Shown one piece after another: positions 55,678-64,000 of a DNA stretch of 64,000 nt. The position numbers were made by a program, and so were the translations under genes. Below the pieces are notes generated by a model. The model did not search any database. It saw only the letters and a program-made list of their open reading frames with translations, and was not told the origin of the DNA. The DNA comes from Zygaena filipendulae (taxonomy: Eukaryota > Arthropoda > Insecta > Lepidoptera > Zygaenidae), in NCBI GenBank assembly GCA_907165275.2, contig OU015674.1, forward strand, positions 3,471,001-3,535,000, read 5' to 3'. The stretch's first letter is position 1; the number at the start of each line of letters is the position of its first letter.

Positions 55678-55880
55678 ACTTGCTGTTTCCCGCGGTTTAA
55701 CTCGCGGTAATTTCGGAGTTCTTGCGGGAATTCCGGGTTACTACAATATAGCCTGTGTTAACTACCCAGTTACGAAACATTTCTGAAAGAATTTATAAAA
55801 TCGGTCCAATAGTTTTTGAGTTAAATCGTAACAAACAAACAAACGAAAAATGAAATCTTTTCCTTTTATTTTTAGTTTGG
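55678..55880 (-). mobile_element. Lep1-like Helitron copy
   Basis: GCTGTTTCCCGCGGTTTAAC, then GGAATTCCGGGTTACTACAA and TTTTTGAGTTAAATCGTAAC. The ends are worn. Confidence 0.6.
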
Positions 55881-56289
55881 ATATTATACATTTATTTTTA
55901 ATATTGAAAACAGTTTTGTTTTTCATAACGAAAAGGTTAACTTTGCGATAAGCTATCAATCCACACCACTTGTTCATGTGATAGGTGCGGTCCAATCATG
56001 GATAGGGAGCTTTTGAAATGTACCGAGTACCTATCAGACAAAAGCTTTCTGCTTTGTTTTGTTGATTGATTTTTTATGAGAAGTACCTACTGAGTGTTAG
56101 TTAGTTTTACCTTATGTTTTGAGTACCTAGTAGACTAAGTCTAAACTACTCACTGGAAATTATATGGAAATGAGAAATATCCTAGTGTACGAAAATATCA
56201 CACACCAACAACTACTCCAAAGAAGTAATTTTTTAATAGAAAACAACATTGTAACTTTTGAGATAGTAAACTTTTAGTATCTTCTTTAA

Positions 56290-56478
56290 CTTTACATAGT
56301 ACCTATAAAATGAAGTCGTTTCCGCTGTCTGTATCTATGCGATAAACTCAAAAACTACTGAACGGATTTTCAAGCGATTTTCAATAGATAGAGTGATTCA
56401 TGAGGAACGTTTATATCTATAGTTAATCCTGGAATTCCCACGGGAACTCCGAAATCACCGCAGGTGCGGTTCAGCTAG
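56290..56478 (+). mobile_element. Lep1-like Helitron copy, 'CTGTCTGTC' subfamily
   Basis: TTTACATAGTACCTATAAAA start, TCAAAAACTACTGAACGGAT, CTGGAATTCCCACGGGAACT, end TCAGCTAG. Confidence 0.65.
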
Positions 56479-56944
56479 TCAGTACCTATATCTAAATAAG
56501 AAGTGAAAATTTTACTGCTAAGCGCCACATCTTTTATAATTATATGAAACGTAGTCGTAAACAATAATTGATTTAAAAATTTTGTTTATTTTTATGATAT
56601 ACCTATCTGGTGGTCCGTGGCAGCTGAAGATTATGCTGTCCCGGTGTCTCTCATAAATCAGATACAGTATAATCGTGATGTCTTTGGTATAAGAGAGGCA
56701 CATTAGGGTTTAAAATATGCGAAGAAGCAACAAACTCATAAATGTGTCGTGATTTGTGACGTCTTTGTGTAGGTAGCTGACTGAGGGCGTTAGCATCGAG
56801 CACTGATCAAGCTATTAAAAGGTTATTAACTAAAACCTGAAGGGAATGATTGGATTTCAGCTATAAGAATCCTCATCACAGAACATCTTATGGAATAGAA
56901 AATCCTATAAGGAATAACAAATTTTCATACTGATACCTATAACA

Positions 56945-57160
56945 TTAGCTGTCCCTTGCGGTTTCACCCGCGGTAATTTCGGGGTCCCCGCGGGAATTCT
57001 AGAATATACTATACGTATAAACCTTCCTCTTGAATCACTATATTTATTGGTGAAAACCGCACGAAAATCCGTTCAGTAGTTTTTTCGTTTATCGCGAACA
57101 GACCGACTGATAGATAGACGCGACGGAGGACTTTGTTTTTTGATATGTAGTGATAGATAA
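56945..57160 (-). mobile_element. Lep1-like Helitron copy, 'CTGTCTGTC' subfamily
   Basis: TTAGCTGTCCCTTGCGGTTT at the - strand 3' end, AAACCTTCCTCTTGAATCAC, CGCACGAAAATCCGTTCAGT, then the worn 5' end. Confidence 0.65.
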
Positions 57161-57399
57161 AGATTCTATTTATCGTTTATTCGAACTTATAACGATAAAT
57201 TGTTGTATCGTGTTAAAATAGTACCCGCAGGCCACAGTGCCATTACGGGATCGCGTAAACAACAAAATGACTTCCATAAAACCATTCTCTGGATCACCCC
57301 GATAATGCTAATCATAATAATCATCATAATGCTAGTTACAAGGCTTTTGTGGTGCGAGTCCCAAAGCAAATTGGAGCAAATTGGACACCATTATGAAGG

Positions 57400-57592
57400 A
57401 AGACTTTTGGCCGAAAGGTGTGGTCTATAGGAGATTCAGGGGCAGGATGCCGACAGCCACCACCAGAGCGACACAGTGTCAAAAATAGAATGTTTTTTAT
57501 ATTTGTTATATGTATGTTAGTTTGTAAGGTATTTATCTATGGGCCCATGTTGCCTGATAACAAAACAATAAATAAATAAATAAATAAATTAC
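57400..57592 (+). mobile_element. LINE 3' end with AATA-repeat tail
   Basis: TTAGTTTGTAAGGTATTTAT and GGGCCCATGTTGCCTGATAA followed by (AATA)n is a tail I recall from lepidopteran non-LTR elements. The 5' part is missing. Confidence 0.55.
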
Positions 57593-57676
57593 TTTTTATA
57601 TTGATGTAAGCATAAATAAACCAAAAAGATGCGGCAGCTTACTGTAGTAGAATTTTCACTCTTATTTAGATACCTA

Positions 57677-57929
57677 CTAGCTGTTCCCTGCGGTTTCATA
57701 TAATTATAATTGTGTATACGGTACTTGCATAATAAAATCAATTTTTAAATTTTTTCTCTGTCTATCTGTCTGTCTCGGCTAATCTCTGAAACGGCTGGAC
57801 CGATTTAAACGGGATTTTCACTGGCAGATAGCTTATGTTAAAGGAGATGTTAGGCTACTTTTACTATAGAAAAAAAAATAGTTCCTGCGGGAATTCCTAC
57901 ACTGCGGTGAAACCGCGGGGCACAGCTAG
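57677..57929. mobile_element. two Lep1-like 3' ends in inverted orientation
   Basis: CTAGCTGTTCCCTGCGGTTT on the left faces CGGTGAAACCGCGGGGCACA then GCTAG on the right, so the 253-bp unit is bounded by inverted 3' ends. Confidence 0.5.
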
Positions 57930-58004
57930 TAAGTAAATAATAATACTTGTAGTTACCTACCTACCTAGATAATATAAGAGAACGACAATGTTTTCACATT
58001 ACAG

Positions 58005-58115
58005 ATGGCTCGCTACAAGAAAACTGGTTTTATGGACGATGATGCTGGAAGTATCAGTTCGATACAACTGAATGAAGGGGTCAGGTCGGGAGGGACCCAT
58101 ATACGTTATCACATG
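58005..58115 (+). CDS. coding exon of an unrecognised + strand gene (N-terminus variant 1)
   Basis: A good acceptor (TGTTTTCACATTACAG) directly precedes ATG at 58005. The exon gives 37 codons, MARYKKTGFMDDDAGSISSI then QLNEGVRSGGTHIRYHM, and a good donor ATG/GTGAGT in phase 0. The frame hits a stop soon after the donor, as expected of an intron. No family was recognised; the peptide is acidic and Ser-rich, like a cytosolic N-terminal tail. The exon at 62575 also ends in phase 0 and lies 4.5 kb downstream, but it has its own ATG and a stop upstream in frame, so the two are best seen as alternative first coding exons of one gene, or of two genes. Confidence 0.6.
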
Positions 58116-60340
58116 GTGAGTGAATATTCTTGAAAGAACACAAACATTTACTTTTTTTAAGAGCTTTTATGAACGAAAACAGTTCAGTTTGCGAAGATTG
58201 CTTTAGAAACATACATCGGAGAATAATGATCAGTTTGCATGAATGATTTATGGAACTAGGTATATTATAATGTTTTAACAACATATAAGCAGCAGCAATT
58301 TATTCATAAAATGTATCTACATTGTTTAATTTTGCCCCAACCTCCCCGTTAAGTTTGAGGTTATATTAGTTAAATATTAATAAAAAAAGTAACTAAGTAG
58401 CTACTTGCTTTCGAAAATAAATAATTCAGGTTCTAATATTATTATAATCTGAGTAGAAAATCGACATTATTGAAAAAACGTAAAATATCTTAGAATATAT
58501 ATATATATATTTATTTTTTTATTGCGCGCGTTGCTAGTTTCACTCCTGTAAGCACCATATAGAGACTATATAGTAAATAGTGACTTTTTGTACTTCGTAA
58601 GGATTACATAATATTATGTACAATGTACAATTAATTATTTATTGTACATATTGTAATAATGACAAAAACACCGAAACGCCTGAATAAAGTCGATAAGCAA
58701 TGGCGATGCTGTGAACTACGAAAAAAAAACATACTACGATACGCGTCGAATTCAGAACCTCCTTCTTTTTGGGAAGTCTGTTTAAAAGTTTCAAACATGC
58801 TTTTTACCGAACCAATTCTGGCACCATCTGTTAAAAGTTTAAAACAAAGATCAGATCAGACAGACTTTGATAACCTTTGAAATTATGATCCTCGTTCATG
58901 ATCACTTTTAAGGTTATGGATGGGCAATCGACCCGGAGCTTGGGTTTAAACCCTATAAAAGCCTGGTCTTGATTGATTGATTGTCCATCTAGAGTTGCAA
59001 AGATTAGCAGATTTTATGATAAGCGGACAAAATACCTACTTTTAGCGGTAAATTAGATTAAGGCGGGTCAAAAAAAAATAGAAGAAAAGCGGATTTTTAA
59101 ACTAAATAATAATAATAACATTATTACACAACTAAAAAGAGGATTTCCCAAATGAACAAATTTCATACATTTTATAACAAATATATATAGATAATAATAT
59201 ATTATAATCTCACAATAGCCCCTTCAGATTTACCCTAGCAACTCGAGACAGTCGGGAATTTATTTACTGCAAATATTCTGTGAATGTTTTACTACTTCTC
59301 TAATTCATTGAATTTTGTGTTCGATACGCGTTTACTAAACTCGTTAGAGTGGTTAGAGTGTAGGTACCTAGGACCTGGGTACAATTTGCTTCAGGTCATT
59401 TTGTAGCGCGAGGCATGCGCGATTTGAAAGAAAATATAGCTGCCTGCCTACGTCTTACATATAACATAAGCCTTGTAACCTTGATTTCTAAACATCTCAG
59501 GTTATAAGGTTTGAACCTCCTTTAATAGTCCTATAATATCATTGGAATAAACGTTAAAAAAGAACATAGACGGAATGATTCCACAGGGTGGAGGACTGTA
59601 TGAGGATACATTCATGCTTGTAAAATGTAAGCAATTAATAAAAATATAAAATATAAAGCACTGTTGAATCGCAGAGAAAATCGTAATTTTAAAAAGGTGG
59701 GTTTTCGCGGATTTTTCTTTTACAAACGGGCGTTGAATGTCCTTCAGAGTATGATCCGTCGGCGAGTCGGTAACGCACGTGTTCAATTTTCATGAATAAT
59801 TTTTAGTCCCAAAATACTTTTTTTTTTAGCTATTAGAGACGAACACCGATTACCGAATAGTACCAAACATTCCTCGTTTAACCTTATCGGTACCCTGTAT
59901 AATATTTCATAATATGTTTTATGACTTTTATCTACATATAAAATATAAGCCTTTATTAACATTTACTGAACCAATTTGTCCATAGACAGATCTACAAGCA
60001 TCATATTGTTAGCGTGCCTATTAGATCAAGTATTTGTTTTATGGTTTAGTGCTTTAATCTGAAGAATATGGCGATTGCAAGAGGACTTTGGTGAGCACAA
60101 AATAATTCCGTTTTTAACCGACTTCACAAATTTTATTTAGCTACACGGTACACCCAATGTTTTCATTTCGCGTGAAATTTAGGATTTTCTTGGGGATTCC
60201 TAACACAGCTATGCAGACATAATAAAGACGCCATGACGGTTTTTCTCTTTTTTGAACCCTTATAACTTGGGTTTGGTTTATACCAGATAAACAAAATTTT
60301 CGGGATTTTAATATGTTGTCTATAGCAAACTTATTAAACA

Positions 60341-60647
60341 CTAGCTGTGCCCCACGGTTTCACCCGCGTGAAACGTTTTTATATAACAACTTTTTTTCCC
60401 GAGATTTGATTTAAATGAAATAAAGTCTATATGTAGTTCCAGACTTAGCTTAATCTACCTGTGAAAACCGCATGACAATCCGTTCTGTAGATTCGGAGAT
60501 TATCGCGAACAGACAGACAGACAGAAATGAATTTTAAAAACTTTTTTTTATGGTTGGTTACTCTTCTTATATCGCCCCCCTGTCAATTTTTGTTAAAAAT
60601 ACTCAATGTACAGAATCGCGGATTCTACTCTTTTATTATAGTATAGA
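60341..60647 (-). mobile_element. Lep1-like Helitron copy, 307 bp
   Basis: CTAGCTGTGCCCCACGGTTT at 60341, GAACAGACAGACAGACAGAA inside, and the - strand 5' end TCTATACTATAATAAAAG at 60647, flanked by T on the + strand. Confidence 0.7.
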
Positions 60648-61028
60648 TAGATAGGCATAGTTTTAATTGCTTAGTTCTTATAAGTACTTCAAATTTTATT
60701 GATACCTATTTAAAATACCCTGATTTCGTCACTGACTTATTCTTAATGTCCTAGAAAACTGAAATTTGGTATGTAAGCTAGTATTAGTACACAAACAACA
60801 AAAAAAAAACTTGTAACTTTTATCACTCAACCCCTTTATACCAGGGGATGAAAGTTTGTATGAAACTTCTGCAATTTTGACGCTAAAGCTCTGAAAATTG
60901 AACTAGAGGTCTGAAAATTGATGTAGGGACTCCATATTATTATAAAAAAAAATCTGTGATACACCCCAAAAAATGAATAAAAAATAAGAATATTATGTCA
61001 CACGCAACTTACAAAAAGAAATGAAATC

Positions 61029-61436
61029 CCACCAAAAACATTTTCATGTAAAATGTTGCCAAACGAGACTATGACTCGCACTGTCAAAAAGTCATCAGAT
61101 ATTATGTAGAGCCAAGCTTCTAACTCTACCTGGCCTAACTTCATCAACTCTACTAGGCCTAACTTCATAAACTCTACACCTTAGTCAAATTGTGTGGCTT
61201 GGCCGTTCGTTAATACAAAAACTATTGTAGTATAATAGAAAAGTAATGAACAGTGGATAAATTTTTCACCTTACGCCCATGTGAATGTAGCGAAATGGCC
61301 AAGCCACATATTTTGAAGTTAGACCTTATAGAGTTAGGGCGTGTAGAGTTAGAAGCTTGGCTCTACATGAAATCTGATAACTTTTTGACATATGGTCTCG
61401 TCTTGGTAAATTTTTACATGAAAATGTTTTTGGTAA
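61029..61436. mobile_element. 408-bp foldback element with TAGAGTTAG subrepeats
   Basis: CACCAAAAACATTTTCATGT reads inward from the left and its inverse from the right. Further in, TAGAGCCAAGCTTCTAACTC and TAGAAGCTTGGCTCTACATG are also inverted. Most of the length is palindromic with a short centre at about 61190-61290. Confidence 0.8.
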
Positions 61437-61794
61437 GATTCTCTTTACAAAATTAAAAACCCGGTCAAGTTGTTTAGAAGTAATACCAATCACGATCATT
61501 GACAGACGCACGTAGAATTTGAAATGTATATTTGGACTATTTTCGCGGGTTCACTCGTGTTCATTTTGGGATTCCCTCGGGGGTCAGGAATTTTTGGATT
61601 TATTTATTTGGAAAAAAAGCAACAATGGTAGTCATATATCCAAAACTTAACATATCGGTCACGTTCTGTTTAAACATATTGAACGTTAAGGTCCGGGTAT
61701 TAGGACGATGAAGCGACACTCTCCGCCCCCAAATCTCCCCATCCACAATGTAGTGGTAAGTCTAGAGGTGGTGGCGGTTGAGGGCTGACGGCTG

Positions 61795-61990
61795 TAGGTA
61801 CTGTATGTGTGTTGGATAATCAACTTTGGTCGTACTGCGTACGCCGCGCCGTGCCCCAGCGCGAGCCCTACAACAAACTCACACGCACTACACGTGTGTA
61901 TACAAGCCGCGCGTTTGTAGTAGAAGATAGTAGGACTAGCAGGCAGTAAAATTCGCTTGCACAGTGTGTCGTATACTTGTTGAAACTGAA
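61795..61990. repeat. dispersed GC-rich repeat, copy 2
   Basis: GAGCCCTACAACAAACTCAC, TGTATACAAGCCGCGCGTTT and AGTAGAAGATAGTAGGACTA parallel 28835-29010. It lies about 600 bases upstream of the ATG at 62575. Confidence 0.5.
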
Positions 61991-62574
61991 ATATATTTAA
62001 GTAAGTAATTATATTACATAGGTACGTTCGTGAATAGTGATATATTTTTAAGGAAACACGCGAGATAAACGCAGATAAATACATAAAACATGCGCGTGCG
62101 TCGATCTAATGTCAAACGTAGAATAAACCTGGCAGTTTCGCGCGGCGCTCTTGCAGAGTGCACGTCTCTGTGGAACAAACGGTTTATTTTAAATTTTTTT
62201 TTATTGTAGGTTACTTACGAATATTTTTTTGTGCAACCAAGTTACGTATACTTTAAAAATTCGTAGCATTAATAACCGCGACATCCACAAAAATATCAAT
62301 AAATATGCATAGTTTTAAAACCCAATTGTTTAATGAAAATTTTGGCAGCAAATAATGAAAATGAAAACTTTTCCACCGAGTTCTGAGTAAAACTTCAATG
62401 GAAGCTAATCATTTCAAGAATCTAAAGAGCTGACATTTAAATCAGACATCAAATTCGAAGTCAACAAAATACTAACACACAATACACAGAAAAAAAGGCG
62501 GGAAAGTTTTCCGAAGATTCAATAAAGTACCTACATACTTGGATATCGAGAGATATTATATTGAACGAAAAGAT

Positions 62575-62865
62575 ATGGCGTCGAATGGATCTGAGACTCC
62601 TACCATTGTCGCAGAAACACCCGACGACACCCCAACACCATCCCCAAAACCACAAACAGTGAACAAATTCAACTTCCTAAAACAAGCCAAAATGGCAAGG
62701 GACAATCCATTTGTGAGACAACGGCCATCATTGACGAGGGAAAGTTCAACAGCCGAACTTTTTTCTAGAGAAAATTCTACAGGAGACTTTTTTCAAAGCT
62801 CCCGACTGAACTTATTTGACACAGCAGCACCCAAGCCTGAAGTGTCAGGACATGGATATAACAAG
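62575..62865 (+). CDS. first coding exon of an unrecognised + strand gene (N-terminus variant 2), gene continues beyond window
   Basis: ATG at 62575 opens 97 codons, MASNGSETPTIVAETPDDTP, then PSPKPQTVNKFNFLKQAKMA, then repeated Ser/Glu motifs (SLTRESSTAELFSRENSTGD), ending HGYNK at the donor AAG/GTAGGT in phase 0. It is low in hydrophobic runs, rich in Ser, Thr and Pro, and likely a disordered, phosphorylatable cytosolic region. No domain is recognised and none is claimed. The frame is open upstream to 62476 without another ATG. Codon use and conserved-looking Arg/Ser motifs make a chance frame unlikely. Downstream exons are beyond the window. Confidence 0.7.
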
Positions 62866-63277
62866 GTAGGTGAATAAAAATGTTACTGTACCTACATTTT
62901 CAATCCAAACTTCAAAGTTAAAAGTAAAATATAACGCAACCGTGACCTGATTTATATTATAAATATAATAATCAGTTCAATCAAAACAAAACGTATTATC
63001 TAATGTAAACAGCTGTTAGTAATTAGTATGTACCTAAGTCTTAATAAACAAATAAATACCCAAGCACATAAATCATTTGCCATGGGTTGGTCTCGCTGAA
63101 ACTCGAGAATGATCCGGTCTTGACCGATTTGTTTTTTTTTTTATGTTTTCGAATTATCAGAACTAGGTTTGTATCAATTATAGAAGTTCCAGTTGGAATT
63201 CTGAAACTTACACAGATTAAACCGCGGAGTACCTATCCTATCTATCTATCCTATCCTATCCTTATTGAAATTGGTTA

Positions 63278-63501
63278 TGTGAAAGAAAGAAAACGTTTAG
63301 ACTGAACAAAGATTATACGTATTTATTTGCTCATTCACACTTGAGTTACACACGTCTATATCCTGATTCAAAAGGAGAGTAGTAAGGGGGGCATTGGCTA
63401 CATCACACGACTTTTATACTTATGGTTGTAGGAAGGGGAATTGGTACTACTAGCCGAGTACAATACGACTCTGTAATTAATTTTTGTATATAATTCCAAC
63501 A
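63278..63501 (-). mobile_element. 3' LTR of a Copia retrotransposon, 224 bp
   Basis: On the - strand it runs from TGTTGGAATTATATAC at 63501 to TTTCTTTCACA at 63278, with TATAAAAG and AATAAA inside. The polypurine tract GAGGGGGCG lies immediately before it. The + strand bases before it (GGTTA, 63273-63277) are the expected 5-bp target duplication; its partner would be beyond 64000. Confidence 0.8.
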
Positions 63502-63747
63502 CGCCCCCTCAAAAATTAATTTAAGTATGCCAAATGCCAATATCTTATAACAAGGATATTTATACAATTCAATAAACACAAAATAGCACGCATGTAACTT
63601 CATAGTGTACTCTGGGGAATAACAATATACCATGATCCAGCATTCGCTGCGCAGGATTAGGGAAAACCCAGAAAAACCTAATCAGATCATGTTAATAAAA
63701 AAAAAATATTTTATAAACAAACAAATATTATGGAACAAGTAATAATG

Positions 63748-64000
63748 TTATTCCAAGCCCATATCAGCTCTCATGGCTTGGAAAGAAGCAGCTGCTAAAG
63801 GTTTAGTTAGTCCATCTGTCAACTGTTTACCTGTGGGAATATAACACAATTTTATTACCTTTTTCTCAATTTGTTCCTTAGAAAAATTATATTTTATATC
63901 TATGTGTTTTGATCTCTTGTGATTGGCTAGGTCATTTGCAATACTTATACAACCGTTATTATCTTCATAAATAATAATAGGTTTTGTGATATTAATATTA
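63748..64000 (-). CDS. Copia (Ty1) pol C-terminus, RNase H end, partial
   Basis: Eighty-three codons and a stop at 63748-63750 are open to the window edge. Motifs are IIIYEDNNGCISIAND, HKRSKHIDIKYNFSKEQIE and PTGKQLTDGLTKPL, the classic end of Copia polyproteins (EDN, KHIDI, D.LTKPL). RNase H removes RNA from the RNA:DNA hybrid during reverse transcription. The frame is intact here, so the element may be young. It lies antisense, just downstream of the exon at 62575-62865. Confidence 0.9.
   Translation of the reverse strand, partial: NINITKPIIIYEDNNGCISIANDLANHKRSKHIDIKYNFSKEQIEKKVIKLCYIPTGKQLTDGLTKPLAAASFQAMRADMGLE

Larger units (their letters stand above)
51938..58004. other. region between divergent CRMP and the 58 kb exon
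   Basis: Contains the likely distal CRMP promoter, upstream noncoding exon(s) of the + strand gene if any, and Lep1-like copies. No coding region was recognised. Confidence 0.5.
58116..62574 (+). other. intron or intergenic stretch of the unrecognised gene
   Basis: Holds an AT microsatellite at about 58494-58512, a Lep1-like copy, the 408-bp foldback element and a GC-rich dispersed repeat. No other coding exon was recognised. Confidence 0.45.

Noticed and set aside
59502..59786. 94-codon - strand open frame
   Set aside because: No family recognised; its start shares a piece with the worn repeat at about 18010.

Overview
This window is nuclear genomic DNA from a moth or butterfly. Three things point there: intron-split insect genes, an AT-rich background full of short dispersed repeats whose ends carry a GC-rich CCGCGG motif and finish in CTAG (they look like the Lep1-type Helitrons of Lepidoptera), and the tail of a Copia LTR retrotransposon. 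No prokaryotic features, CRISPR arrays or rRNA genes were seen.

Layout. (1) 1-4768, + strand: the 3' part of pangolin (pan), the insect TCF/LEF transcription factor of Wnt signalling. The window opens at the end of the HMG box. The C-clamp exon (2045-2114) and the usual last exon (4402-4768) follow. Between them, at 3291-3411, lies a short in-frame exon with its own stop codon and poly(A) signals. It would give a second C-terminus lacking the last cysteine and the basic half of the C-clamp. (2) 4769-12104: convergent 3' regions of pan and CRMP, with a minisatellite, two hairpins and several candidate poly(A) signals. (3) 12105-51937, - strand: the whole coding region of a dihydropyrimidinase / CRMP gene. 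It was rebuilt exon by exon with matching splice phases: 13 shared coding exons and two alternative first coding exons (38959-39003 and 51896-51937), giving about 595 residues. Every catalytic residue of dihydropyrimidinase is present. (4) 58005-58115 and 62575-62865, + strand: two coding exons, each starting with ATG and ending in phase 0 at a good donor. They are probably alternative N-termini of one unrecognised gene that continues past the window, although two genes are possible. (5) 63278-64000, - strand: the 3' LTR and pol C-terminus of a Copia element.

The introns, above all the 15.5 kb and 12.9 kb CRMP introns, are packed with mobile DNA: about 30 Lep1-like copies, two non-autonomous hAT elements with 8-bp target duplications, several foldback MITE families, a tRNA-derived SINE and LINE/SINE tails. 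One MITE family carries paired TGACGTCA (CRE) palindromes. Nested insertions give relative ages.

Pan (Wnt output) and CRMP/dihydropyrimidinase (pyrimidine breakdown and, in Drosophila, neuronal function) share no obvious pathway; they are convergent neighbours. The points most worth following are the alternative pan C-terminus, the two CRMP N-termini, the lineage-looking His-rich 12-bp repeat inside the CRMP tail, and the CRE-carrying MITEs in the CRMP introns.
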